The translations under genes were made by a program, and so were the position numbers. From Hofstenia miamia (lineage: Eukaryota; Xenacoelomorpha; Acoela; Hofsteniidae): a DNA stretch of 64,000 nucleotides. Below are positions 24,250 through 36,574 of this stretch, piece by piece. Under the pieces are notes generated by a model. It did not search any database, was not told the DNA's origin, and saw only the letters and a program-made list of their open reading frames with translations. The stretch's first letter is position 1; each line of letters starts with the position of its first letter. The stretch spans positions 33,566-97,565 of the forward strand of contig CABFPE010000232.1 in NCBI GenBank assembly GCA_900660155.1, given 5' to 3'.

Positions 24250-26520
24250 TCAACAAAAAGCATGCCCTATACTAGTTGGTAAACTCACCACAGTCTCTGA
24301 AGAACCTTGGCTACAAAACACATCTCTTTATGACCTGAAAATTGGTGAGCAATTTGCAATGTGCATCAAACTCAGACAAAGTATGGGCCAGCAGTAAAAA
24401 TTATTTTGCAAAACACAAATTGTTTTTTTCTTTCTAAATGCTATGTACAGAGACCTAGAGCAAAATTCAAAATGTTAATTGGACTTAAAGTTCTTTGATG
24501 CCAAGATAAACCTTCAAAGTAATTTATTGTAAGCTGAGTACTGTTTTAAAATTTAGTATGTAATTTTATGTAGGTATAAATGCATGTTTCTTGTCAGATT
24601 TATTGTTCTCCTTGTATATATTTTACATAAATTATTGGTTTTTAGCTACAAGCACAACAAATAAGAGATGGTTTTATGAAATAATGTAAAGTATATCAGG
24701 TAGGTTAAACTTGAACCAGTGAATCAAGCTAAAACATTAGCAATTGTAATACCATTCTTACCACTACCCATTTTTAATGTACTTCAATCTTATAAATATA
24801 TGTGTTATTTCAACAGAGTTCATTAGCAGATAGAAATATTGAAAATTCAACTGTTTTTAACTAGAACAACATGTTTTTATTGCACTAGTTAGTCTTTGCA
24901 TAGAGCTTAATTGCAAAAGTTGGTTTCTTCTTTACTAGGTAAGTTGTTTTTATATTTTGAAATGTGATACTCTCTTTTTCCTCAAAACAGATAAAGCTAG
25001 AGTGAAATATCAATCACAATGCTACATTGGATATATTCAAGCCACCATGTAAATAGAAAAAAATTTAATGATTACTAAGAAATGTGGGTGTGCATCAGAG
25101 CATTATATCTACATCTTAATAATTCACTAAGAAAAAAAAAACCTATTAGTATGTAAACAATTCCTTGCAAAAAGGAAAGTTAACAGAAAATTTTTGTGAT
25201 GGAATTATATATTTAATAAAAAAACAACAAAATTCTTGAGTGAAACAAAACATTGTTCAATTTTTGCATGGATTTTGTGGTAATTTACTTGGTGACATAA
25301 ATCTTGTTATAATTTCCATAACAAATATACTAATGTTGTTTGATTATTTAAATATGCTAGGATTTTATGCAAAAATATATCTAAACACAACAACCAATGC
25401 ATGCTATGAATGCAACATATATGCTGGAAGTCATGTTTTAATTGTACAAATCAATATTGTAGAACCTCAATTTGTTTGATGCACACTATTACCCCTATTG
25501 GATAAATGTCCTTAATGCTGAGATATGCTGTAAAACCAAGCACCACCCAATTATTCATCATGAGAAATGAAATCAAATGTAAAAGCATGTGTCATGATCA
25601 TATGTTGATAGAATAAATGTAAAGTTTTGCAGCAAGCAAGGTCAAATAATAGAATTAACTGGTACTGTAGACTATATCACACTGGATATTTACACAGAAT
25701 GAAGAAATGAGATAAAATCAAAATTATCTCATTTGATGTTTGGAGTGTTTGTGTAAACTCTATACATTTGTGTTTTTAATTAAATAAATCTATTGATATT
25801 ATTTTTCTGAGTTGCAAAATTTAATGCATTATTCAGTTTTTATGGAGATTGAGTCAAGGATGGTTGAATTTCTCCACTGTGAGTAAGTTATTTTTACCTT
25901 TCAATAGTGAATATTATATGATTAAGCAAATTTTTAGTTGGAAATTGATTGCTTAACATGTTAAATATTAGTAACATCAATAAAAATTTGCTAGAGAAAC
26001 TTGATTTGCAAATGAAGTCATTACATATATTATCAATGCAATGAGTGGAGAAACTTAATTACAAATGAAAAAATATTAGTGAAAACTGTAAAAGAGAATT
26101 TCTTCCTTCATATCATTAAAAATGCGAAGTCCTTCACAGCAGGTAACAACTAATTTGATGTTGGAAGAGAACAGATATTGACATTATCAGTGTTAAATTC
26201 ATTATCTTTCAATGATTAAAAGTGCCCAATACTTTTAAAACTGTAATTTGATTTTGGTCAAATGCTATCATTCAAATTTCTTAGCAAGAAATGAATTGCA
26301 AAAATAAATTAACAAAATAATTTACTTGAAAAAATAAATTTACCAAAAAATTTATAATAAATAATTAGTAAAATAGAATTAATTTTTTAAATAGTAGTGA
26401 TGTTTACAAAATTTCTTTGTTCTTTGTTCTAGTTTACACATAATAGTCACAACCATCACACTTAGCTCTATATTAAAGAATAGATTTTAATTTTCAATTT
26501 TATATTCATAATATTCTATT
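24250..26520 (-). repeat. Right arm of the large inverted repeat
   Basis: Reverse complement of 6989-9930. The outer 1.4 kb is nearly identical to the left arm and the inner part is diverged. Similarity stops sharply at 26520, where GAAACCACTAATGG begins. Confidence 0.85.
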
Positions 26521-28200
26521 GAAACCACTAATGGTTTTTGGAGCTGGAAATTTGAATGGATTTTTCATTTTAAATGTTAAAAGATCAAATTAGCATGGTT
26601 CTACATTTTTGTGTCCAAATAATACACTATTAACTAACTTTGTTTACCAATTTACAAACATTTACAAGTTTAGAATGGTGAATGCATCATGTAGTTTACA
26701 AAATTTACAATTGGAAATCATATCTAACAATGGAAAAATCATCATAAACTTTGAATAATGAATGTGTCATTGTATTTATGTATTAAATTTACAAAGGTAG
26801 AAAACCCCTGTAATGTATGCAGAAACTGAAGTCATAAACAAAATAAGGTGCAAGACATGCAAAAGTCAATAAACATGTAACATGCTGTTGGTTGTTTTAT
26901 GAATCATGACGCCTTGTTTGAAATCTAATGTGTTTTTTGAGTTGCATGAAATGCTCATAACCACATTTACTATATTAAAGAACTATTCATTTGTTGGATG
27001 ACAAATTATACATTATTACACTGTGTCAATCAAAGAAAAATTTTAACTGTCTCCCTCATCATATCCAAACTCATTCAACTGGTACAAATTCAATTTTTAT
27101 AACATTGGCTTTACAGAAGGAAACCTTACAAATTAATAAATGATTACTTTTATCAAATCTCTTAATGTGTTGTGTAGAAATGAAACAGTGTTTTGTGCAG
27201 ACAAGTAATTTTGGATGGGCAAATTAATGCAGTACTATTATGGATACATTGGCTTACTTCAATGACGTTTTGTTTCTCAAAATTCTTAGTGACTTGTCTT
27301 CTATTTACCCTGCACTTGGATTTTTGTGTCTGAATAATACAGTATTTACAAACATTTTATGCATTTAGAAAGACTAATTCAACATGGAAGCACAGTAATT
27401 TTGGAAGGGTGAATTATTGCATTAATATTATCAATACATCAGATTACAATGTACTGAATAGTCTGGATAACAAGTTTGGGTGTCGTGATTTCCCATGTGA
27501 AGCACAAAAAATAAATGGTGATACTTCTGTGAAATTTTCCTAGATGTGGAGAAGCTCTGCACAAAACAGTTTATATACAATGTTTTGTTTCACATGTAAT
27601 GCCTATGCACAGCAAATATTTATTCCATTTTTATTTGGATTTTGGTGAAAACAAACTTTCCTTTGTCATATATATCAGACATTTCAATTTTTATTGATTT
27701 ATCAATCGTAAATTTCCTATGCTTTGGTGGAAATTTCTATCTTGTTTTTGAAAATGTACATCTATTTTGCTCAACTATAGTGTTTAAGTTTATTCTCCAC
27801 TTTGTATTTTGATATCACTGGAAAAAAGCTTTGCTTGTATCAATTATATTCATTGTTAAATGATTAATATCATTGTTACAACAAACATGGCTTAAGAACT
27901 TCATCACTCAGAGTTGTTGTGTAATGTATGCTCTTGCATTAGTACAATTTATAAACAATTGCTAAAGAAATGGCTGTTTTCTACTTCCTGCATATTATAT
28001 CATTGATAAATTTTAATACGTTTTGAAATATGTGTCTATACAAATGTTATACCCAAGTATTGTCTTTTACATCTATGAATTATTTTCCTTAATGCAGAGT
28101 GTTGCATGTTTAATCATTGTTACAACAAATGTGCCTTAAGTAAAATTTGGCATCAAAAATATTGGTTTGCCTAAATCTTAGAAATCAAAAATTCCCACTT
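26521..28200. repeat. Degenerate tandem-like repeat DNA
   Basis: Recurring short blocks include 'TTTTGTGTC(C/T)(A/G)AATAATACA' near 26610 and 27324, 'AAGTAATTTTGGA(T/A)GGG' near 27206 and 27391, and 'CATTGTTACAACAAA' near 27870 and 28115. The spacing is a few hundred bases. It looks like an old, diverged repeat cluster and has no recognised gene. Confidence 0.5.
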
Positions 28201-31200
28201 TAGTCTGAACACATTGTCAAAAAAAATTAATTTGCTCAATTTAGCTTTTTCAAAAATATTTCATCATGAGATGGTGGCCAATAGAATCAGTTTGTTTCCA
28301 CACAGCAAATAGCCATGGCTATCCCTTGGTGCCTCCTAGCACTTATCTCTTACTACTCTCCTAACCAATTAATGGATACAATTGTAATGAAAATTGAATT
28401 TAAAAACCTTTATATGGATGTGCAGCAAATTTCCTATATCTTTTAAATTTTGATTTATAAATTTTTGGTAAAAATTTAATAGAAGACATAACTTCAAGCA
28501 CAGTTGCAAAGAAATAAAAGGCAGATTATACCACTAAACCACCACCTCTTTATAGAACAGTAATTCAATGGAAAGCTTAATTGTTTACAAGCTATAGTTT
28601 TACAAAGGAAAACAGCAATGGAAATGTTACCTCCTTAAAGTAATTGACAGCAGCTAGTAAACCACTAATGGAAAATACCCTGTAAAAGTTCACCTATTTT
28701 TAAAAGATATGAGAAAAAATTCATAGAGGGGCAATTAATAGAGTGACGTCAAAATCGTCATAAATATCCAAACTAAACACTTGTTACACACACCACAAAT
28801 TGCCAGCAGCTACCTCTGTTTAAAAGATAGAAGTTTGGAAACAATGTTTTGTTTTGAGTGTTCAGAAAGTCTCTGAACAGAGTTGCAGAATCTAAAGACA
28901 GTCATGATGTTATACCTACATTGGTAATTGTTTTCTACAGGGTAAACATTTTTGTCCAAGTTTGGAATAGTAAACTAGTATGGTGCATTTAAGAATCAAA
29001 TTTTATTTATTGTTTCAGTCCAACCTTTGTTTTTATCAGTATTTTATTTGTGTCAAAATAAATTAGTTCACTATAAGTATTTGTTGTTTACTTAAAATTA
29101 AGTTATAAAGGTGAATTATTGTTTAAATTTTCAAAGTAAAATACTTATGCTAGGATAAATAAAAGTCTCTAGCTTCTGAAGTTATTCAAACAAAATATAA
29201 TAATTGTCAAGTTTGTTCTCTATTAATAACAGAAAATTTTTTTAAAGTAACGTCTTAGAATGAAATTTCCTATGTGCCAAGGAATAAGGCCAATTAAATT
29301 CCATAACTTTAAGGATAAAAGGAAGAAGCCCTTTAGTGAAAAATTTGTGACATTTAGCATTACACTAATCACCTCTAGTTGGCATTAAAAATTTTATAGT
29401 TAAAAACAGAGCAAAGAACGAAAACTTGTTACATTTTCTAATTGATAGGGTATTTTAAATTCTACAATAGCATTGAGTGTTTCATGAAAGCTAATAATTG
29501 AGGTTTTTCTTTAATCTAATTATGGAGAGAGAAGACTAAATAAATTGGATATTAAATTAAGTTAGCAAAATTCTAACAGAGTGGAAGAATTTGAGCATTT
29601 TTAAGCAAGTAACTAATATCCAAGTTCTCAAAAGTGACAAGGATAAAAAGAAATGAAATACATAGTATAAATAACTGACTATAATTATTAATATGGTACT
29701 TTAGTTACTTAAAATGGGAAAGTTTGAATGAGGCTTCCTGCAAGTAATAGTTTTAAAAATACAAAATATAATTTAGGAAAAATTCTTTTCATTTATTGCT
29801 TGAGAGAAAAGTTTTATTTCTAACCTTTGAAATTATCAAAGTCTAAGAAGAAAAGAAATACATGTTAATAAGTCATAGCAATACTTGCAATTAACTGAAA
29901 AATTACATTTCTTGTCCAGTGGAAACATTTGAATCGTTTCCTACACAATAAATCAAGTTACAGAGATAGTATTTTCAGTAACATAAAATGCAAAGCACTA
30001 TACAAGCAAAATATAAATCGCGAACTGGTTGTTGAATAAATATACAGTATAGTATTGGATGATTACTCCTAGCAGAGAATAAGTTTTAGAAAAACGATCA
30101 CACTTGAGCTTTTTCAACTACTAAAAGTTTCATTAGCTACTGACACAAATTATTGAGGGTAATCATTATATAATGACAGTGGTTAACAAGTATTTGGAAC
30201 ACTTACTATTAGCACAAAAGTTAGATTGTAATCCAGGGCTGGTATAACAAAATTAGTCTCATAGTAAACAAAGCTAGTGTATTGTTTGCTTTAATTTAAT
30301 TCTGTGGTTTTTCACAATAGGACATCTGATTGTTTGAACTTTACCCTTAGCTTACAGCATTTTACATAACCCACGTGCTTAAATACATAAACCAAACTGA
30401 GTTTATAAATTGTGTAGGTGATAAATAGTTGCTTTCAACAAGTCTAGACTGTATATAGGAAATTGAACATCGCTAATTATCTTGGGTGGTTAGACGTGTG
30501 ATTCAATCAAAATGTGATAGTCTAACCATGGCCTTACACACAATGTCTGCAGTTTCAATATGAATAACAAAACGCAATGGTATTGATTATTTTAACATTT
30601 ACTGCAGTCCCGCGTTATTTTCTACAATTTCAGTTGCATTCTGACAACATGCACATGTGAATTCGCTTCAGACAGTCAGCAATGTAATTTTACTCAATGG
30701 ATTACTGGAAAAGTTCTCTAAAACTACATTTACATTGAAATTGTCTGAGGAAAATATTTTGGAAATTTGTATTTGATGAAAGAGCAAGCCTATAAGAAAA
30801 TGTGTTTTGGCAAATTTGGTATACAAATGAAGAAGCAAAGCTTTACCTAAGCTCAACAATTATCCAATTCACTGTCTCATAGATTATCTCAGTATGCATT
30901 CAGTTAGTGATTTCTATAAGTTGAAATAGGATTTGAATATTGAAACGATATTTTTAAGAATCTTGATAGCGTTTTAAACATATATTTTGCGATAGTTTTC
31001 TAAATATTTTTTCCTAATTCGTGTAGTATTATACCACAGTTCGATAATCAAATGATGAGTGAGTCAATCAATTCTTGATCAATTATTAGTCTACCTTTGA
31101 TTTATTCATCATCTACAAACTACAAAAATTGTACAAATATCGTAAGCAACATGGTTAATTTGCCAGCTATGGTGCTTCAAGATTAGAGGAGTACTGCTTC

Positions 31201-31553
31201 ATTACTCCTTGATTTTGTATAAAATATGCACGTAGTGCTTTCTTGGAAACTTCAAAAGATCTTAAATTTAATGGTATTTCATTGAAAATCACAGCAACTT
31301 TCACAAAAAAGCATTCGCAGCATAGCTATTTTTTTACAATGTTAACTTTAGTGAACTTTTTAATGTGGTTATTAAATTTTAAATGATAAGTGCTTTCATT
31401 AGCAATACTATGTTATTACCTAGAAGAATGTTGAGGAAGTATAGCAAGGAAATACATGATAGATATTTCATTGGTTTCATGATTTGAAATTCATTGTAGA
31501 ATTGCAAAATATGTTAAAACCTGGGAGCATTAGCAATTTTACCAATTGCCCAA
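28201..31553. other. No gene recognised
   Basis: AT-rich DNA with only short chance reading frames on either strand. I see no domain, RNA gene or clear repeat boundary. Confidence 0.45.
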
Positions 31554-31561
31554 TTTGACAT

Positions 31562-31895
31562 CAGACTTGTCAACGAGCCGTAATTTCTAAGCTCATCTTG
31601 GCTTGTTTAAATTTTGAGTAAGTTCGGCTTGACTTACCACATAAAATCTTTCAATGAGACTCATTTCAGCTCGATATTTTTTTTAAAAATATTTTGCTCT
31701 TCCTATTATTTAATAAACATTTCTAAAACAAGATTAAAAGTAAGGAATATTGAATGAAAAAATAAGAAAATCTGCATAATCAAATTAACAAGCAGCAGTA
31801 TAAATTTAGTTTGTTTAAAAACAGCTCATTGTATATCCAATACTCTGCTCAAGTCTGGCTTGGTTTGTTAGAAGCTCGGCTTGTTGACAAGTCTG
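31562..31895. mobile_element. hAT-type MITE with perfect 8-bp target duplication
   Basis: A 334-bp element with terminal inverted repeats. The left end is CAGACTTGTCAACGAGCCG, and the right end read inward is CAGACTTGTCAACAAGCCG, followed by further inverted similarity (TTTCTAAGCTC against AGCTTCTAACA). It is flanked on both sides by TTTGACAT (31554-31561 and 31896-31903), the 8-bp duplication typical of hAT. CAG ends and 8-bp duplications point to hAT. It has no coding capacity, so it was moved by a transposase made elsewhere. It is the cleanest DNA transposon copy in the window. Confidence 0.9.
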
Positions 31896-32029
31896 TTTGA
31901 CATAGATTCAATTTTTTGCCATTTGACAACATATTTGCCAAAAGTTAGTTGACATTGATAACTAATTATGACACATAAATGTGCATGAGTTTATTTAATC
32001 AAGACATTCTTTGCAATTAGAGTACTTAT

Positions 32030-33650
32030 TAGAGGAATTCGAGAGTTGAACCTACCAAGTTTGCGGATTTTATCAGTGAAGTTCAAGTTATCATTGAATT
32101 TGACACCAAGGTAGACAACATTATTTTAATTCAAAATAGTATCATTGTTAGAATTAATCAAGAATTGGTTGGCAATATCACTTTAAGAAGTATGCATAAC
32201 AAGGAACTGTGTTTTATTGATATTCAAAAGCAGTTCATTTCTATCAAACCAGGTTTTAATGCTTTTGAAGTCATGGGAGAGTAGTTTAGCACAAGTAAGC
32301 ATGTTGTTAGCATTTATGTATTAACAAGTATCAAAAGCATACTGTATGATTTTACAGTATTTTAAACAGTTGACAATATTGTAACATCCTCCACCTAGCT
32401 TATTACGCCGTGTCTGATTACTGATAATGAGTGCTCGGTAAATCGCGGGTGAGGTGTTACCAAATTGTTGAACCATCAGACCATCCTCTATTATTAACTA
32501 GTTACGTTAATCAAATAATTGAGTATTAACTATCACTGTTTAGGTGACAGAGCGGTATGATGTTTCCTCTTCAGTTCTTCCATGGGCCACTGCCCGAAGC
32601 CGATCTCCACAACACAGCTCCTCTTCTTATACAATGATGGTTGAGTCCACAGCACCATCTCAGCTCAACTGGAATTAATTATGTGTACCTTACGTTAGCT
32701 TAGTGCGTGCACTCAAGTAAAGTTGTATCTGACTTAAACTCAATCTTTGTAGAGTGTTTGTTGTTTTGATTTAATAAAGCAACCGGGCGTTGACACTAAC
32801 TGCATATACGTAATATTAAATATAGCCATTACCATAAAACTATCGGCTTAATTGTTTATGTAATAAGATTGCAGTTCCCTATACCTACATTTACTAATAC
32901 TACATGTAAAGTCATTTATCTGGTCAATTATAGTCGAGTCTCCTACATTTAAGAATATATAAATATCCCTAAGTGTCGACTATCCAGTCGTTTCAAGCAC
33001 TGATTATTTTCATACATGTATTGATCAATAGTCAGACTAGGCAAGAATCGAAAAACTCCTAACCGTAACTTAAGTGCGGTTTCGTGACTGGCACAAGGAC
33101 CCTGAGAATCGATCCCGTGATGGACTCCAGCCACTACTAGACACAACTTGCCTAGCTGTACATTTTATTAAACAATCAAACCAGATAAAGTAGAAATGAA
33201 AATTAAATAAACTCCGAAGAATTTATTGTTCATCAAAATTATGGTTAAATCAAAGCTATTTATAAGATTTCTACAAAAGTACCTGCCGATTTTAAATTTC
33301 AAATGATTCGTCTGCCAATATGGCTGTTCATACGTAAGCGTTAGTTCGCTCAATTTAATTTGTCAATTGTTCCTTGATCGGCTAACAAGTTTTCTCATTT
33401 TGAACAATATTAAATCTTAGTTGCATGGTACAAAAATAACTAAAGATCATTAACTAAATTTTTACAATTAATTTCAATTAATTATAATCATTCGACGTTA
33501 TTCAGCTTTGGTTGCCTTTTTGGATGATGCTACAATATCATTAACAAAAATATTGAAGAGAAGGGGCCTTGAATAAAACCCTAACTTTTGCTGTCACTTT
33601 TCCCAGAACATTCTGTTTCTATAAGTCATTCTGCTTAGCAATGCAGGACA
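32030..33650 (-). mobile_element. LINE reverse-transcriptase fragment split by a solo LTR
   Basis: Read on the minus strand, the part above 33534 ends with PLLFNIFVNDI, the block before the YADD site of CR1/Jockey-type LINEs. The part below 32390 resumes the domain and, near 32100-32260, encodes WFDRNELLLNINKTQFLVMH and NNVVYLGVKFNDNLNFTDKI, the following RT blocks. The type-B LTR interrupts between them and duplicates ATAT. Stops and frame changes are present, so the LINE itself is dead. A 72-codon frame at 33594-33812 lies just upstream and may be part of it. Confidence 0.75.
32390..33534 (-). repeat. Solo LTR of type B
   Basis: 1145 bp. On the minus strand it runs TGTAGCATCATCC to GGATGTTACA, matching 13646-14801 at about 90% by eye. 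The 4 bases outside both ends are ATAT. There is no internal element sequence on either side, only the LINE, so this is a solo LTR. Confidence 0.9.
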
Positions 33651-33819
33651 TTTTAAATGAGAAGAAGGTATAAGGTCAACACGAAACGTTTTGTAGTTGT
33701 TTGTGGCAATTTTGTGCTCAAGATAGAATTTGTGTTTTTTATTTGTACATGACATTCTCCAAAGCAATTTTACAAAACACAATCTTATCCATATAAGGTC
33801 ATGAATTTTCAATTCAATT

Positions 33820-34320
33820 TCAGTTGAAATTAGTTAGAGAAACTGGAAACTAGAAATGAGCACAGTACAGGATTTTTAAAATACCACAGAGAAAAAACTT
33901 CACTGCTAACCAATGCATTTTTTTCTGAATTATTTTTTAGGATTATGATGTATTCCTTAGTATTACTGCACCACATTTATCTCTACTGGAAACAACATTT
34001 TTGTCCTCTTAAATTTGGGTTAAACCTGTTTGTCAATTAGAGATTGTAATTATTTTTCCTTAAATATAATTATATACTATATTTCTTAAAATATTATATA
34101 TTAGCATTCTATTACTATGTCACTATAAAAAATAATTGCAGTTATGCACATAAATTCAGCATTGCTACTGCGATAGCATAAATTCTTTATCAGAAAACAA
34201 TATCTGACAATATGTGCATACTTACATTACATATATACCTAGTGAACTTATTTTTTGGAATATGAATACAATTATGTGCTGTGTTTATATGTAAATGCAT
34301 TATTATAGAAAAAATATATA
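33820..34320. other. No gene recognised
   Basis: AT-rich spacer without recognisable features. Confidence 0.4.
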
Positions 34321-34760
34321 TTGTGGCATCAGCACCCCTCTATTTAATGTTCTCCATTTTTCGAACTCACCATTACCACACTTATGTTATTGCAGCTAGG
34401 CGTCCCATGAACTGCGCATCTTGGTTCCTGCAGATCTAATTATGCTGCTGACGTAATGTGTATTATTTTAGTTCTGCTTTTGGCAGTTAGTTAGGTGATG
34501 CTTAGATTTGGTTATTGCATTGTATAAATAGGGTAACATTGTGTGCAATTTTTTAATAAAAATTGAGTATCTGTTTAGCTTGGTCATAATTCTTACTAGC
34601 CTATTAATCTAGATGGTCATGAACAGCTAAACTTGCTATGGAGATGAGGGAGGTTGGGCAGTGGGCAATTCAGCTGCAGGATGTTCTCATTGGTCTTGTC
34701 ACTGCTCAAGCTTGTTCCTATCCAGGCTTTCAGCTGATCCACTGATGTTCATTTGATGAC
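34321..34760 (+). mobile_element. Possible LTR-like fragment
   Basis: Begins TGTGGCATCAGCACC and contains TATAAATAGGG near 34524 and AATAAAAA near 34554, the promoter and polyadenylation layout of an LTR. A short glutamine-containing frame follows from about 34637. No second LTR copy or primer-binding site was found, so the call is weak. It may instead be a fragment of another repeat or a chance promoter-like sequence. Confidence 0.25.
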
Positions 34761-35040
34761 TGCTAACTCATCTTGCTTCACCAGGTATTGCCACATGAAC
34801 TCCAATGCCTTTTCTAGCAGGCAGCTGCTCTGGTTTAACATTATACACTACTTAGTGTCGATCTTCAGTAAATTATACATTGTTTCACAGACCTTGCTAT
34901 TGCTTATAACTATTCATAACTGCTCTCTAAGCTATGGTGCATGGAGATCTTTTGCCTACTCTATAGTAGATACTATGCTTTCATCATGTTATAAATCTAA
35001 TGCTCATGCTGGCTCTATTGTTCTAATAACTCTGATGATG

Positions 35041-35041
<1 letters not shown>

Positions 35042-35080
<39 letters not shown>
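35042..35080. repeat. TA microsatellite
   Basis: Pure TA run. Similar runs lie near 44799-44817, 48909-48935, 53150-53175, 54562-54597 and 56514-56533. Confidence 0.95.
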
Positions 35081-35085
<5 letters not shown>

Positions 35086-35660
35086 TTGCCAGTTTTAAAC
35101 ATAAAATTCATTTTTATGCTGATTGAATGGTATAACTACATTAAATGAATTGTTCTGACATTGGTTTCTCTACTTAGGTGATGGAAGATTCCTGAAGTGA
35201 TCTTGGCAACTCTAGATAAAACTTTTTTTACATTTAATCAAGAAATTATTGCTGTTGAATCAATTTTAGAAGCAATTGACAGAATAGTTAAGCTTTCCCA
35301 ATGTCTTAGTTGTTGCTACAATACCTAAGTAAAATATTTGCGGATTTCAAATGGTAAACTGCTGTATGGACTGCATTGGCATTATACAGATAGCATTCTA
35401 TTGAATGTCAGAATTTTGTACATAAAGTCAAAATTAATGAATAATTCATTGTAATAAATATATTTTGTTTTTATATTTAATGTACAAAACATTTTTGAAC
35501 ATTAATACAATCGAAGATTGTGTTTATATAGGATTACAAAAGGAATCAAATAATTTTGATACTTTTTTTCAAAAGAAATAATTAATTTTAGCCATCTACG
35601 CAAACATTTAGAAAAATAGGTTAAATATTTTCGCTATCTTCCCTAAATACAAATACTTAA

Positions 35661-35835
35661 AAAATCACCTCGATTTTTAGGTAAGAAAGGCCTACCTAGA
35701 TTTTAGGTAAAATACCTAGAATTGAGACACCTAAAAAATCAACTAGATTTTGAGGTGAAAAAGGCATACCCAGATTTTATGTAAAATACCTAAAATTGAG
35801 AAACCTAATATTTCAGGTGAATAAGGCAATTTAAC
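35661..35835. repeat. Imperfect 74-bp tandem repeat
   Basis: Two copies and part of a third, of a unit with 'CCTAGATTTTAGGTAAAATA' and 'ACCTAgAATTGAGAcACCTA'. Many short AGGT/ACCT inverted pairs occur within it. No coding potential. Confidence 0.7.
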
Positions 35836-35939
35836 GTCACTTTAAATTGACTTTCAGGCATTGCCTTGGATTTTGCAAGAACTCTAAAGCTTAAGTGTGT
35901 TTCACTTCCATTGGTAATGACTTAAAGTTCCGAACAATT

Positions 35940-36300
35940 CTTATTGGCTAATATTATGAAAATGTCTTCTGCAGCTAGGTATCTTTATCTTCTTCGAAAT
36001 ATTCCATAAACATATCACAAACAATTATCAAATGCATTCTGCCATGGAGTTTTGCTGTAATATAGCACAGTTCCAATGCTGCTCATTTCTCTTTACAAAC
36101 ATAAATTCGAAATATCGCATCCTTCCGTCTAAAACGTTCAACTGGTTCCTTAGAACACACAATTCCCGCAAAAACATGATAGTGCATCCGCATATAGATT
36201 TAAATACCAAATATAACATCTTTAATACCAAATTCAAACGCATATGTTATCAATGTTAAAATTCAAATTTGGTCAATCCTCAATTTCATTTCTAAAAAAT
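35940..36300 (+). mobile_element. LINE 3'-part fragment
   Basis: Matches 43740-44000 on the same strand (for example GAAATATTCC-TAAACATATCACAAACAATTAT and ATATCGCATCCTTC-GTCTAAAA). The peptide FTNINSKYRILPSK and the preceding RYLYLLRNIP fit the region after the RT domain in CR1/Jockey-like LINEs. Decayed. Confidence 0.55.
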
Positions 36301-36574
36301 ATGTTAAATTTAATGAACATTCTCAAAAATTTATATGCATAGATAAAAACTCTAATAAATTTCAGCAACTGTACGTTTGCTGATCACTGCACTCGTCATA
36401 AGTCCTTTACTTATAAGATTGATTGCAATTGTTTTGCTTAGAAGATGTAAGCACAGTTAGTGAAGCAAACAAACAATTGGAAAAAATATTGAAATTAGTT
36501 TAATTTATTCAATGCATCTAACCAGTATAATATAAGTTTAAATTATATTTAGCAAATCATATTTAAAATTTTCA

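Noticed and set aside
34753-35148. 131-codon frame with a run of alternating Tyr and Ile
   Set aside because: It runs through a TA microsatellite; no recognisable domain.
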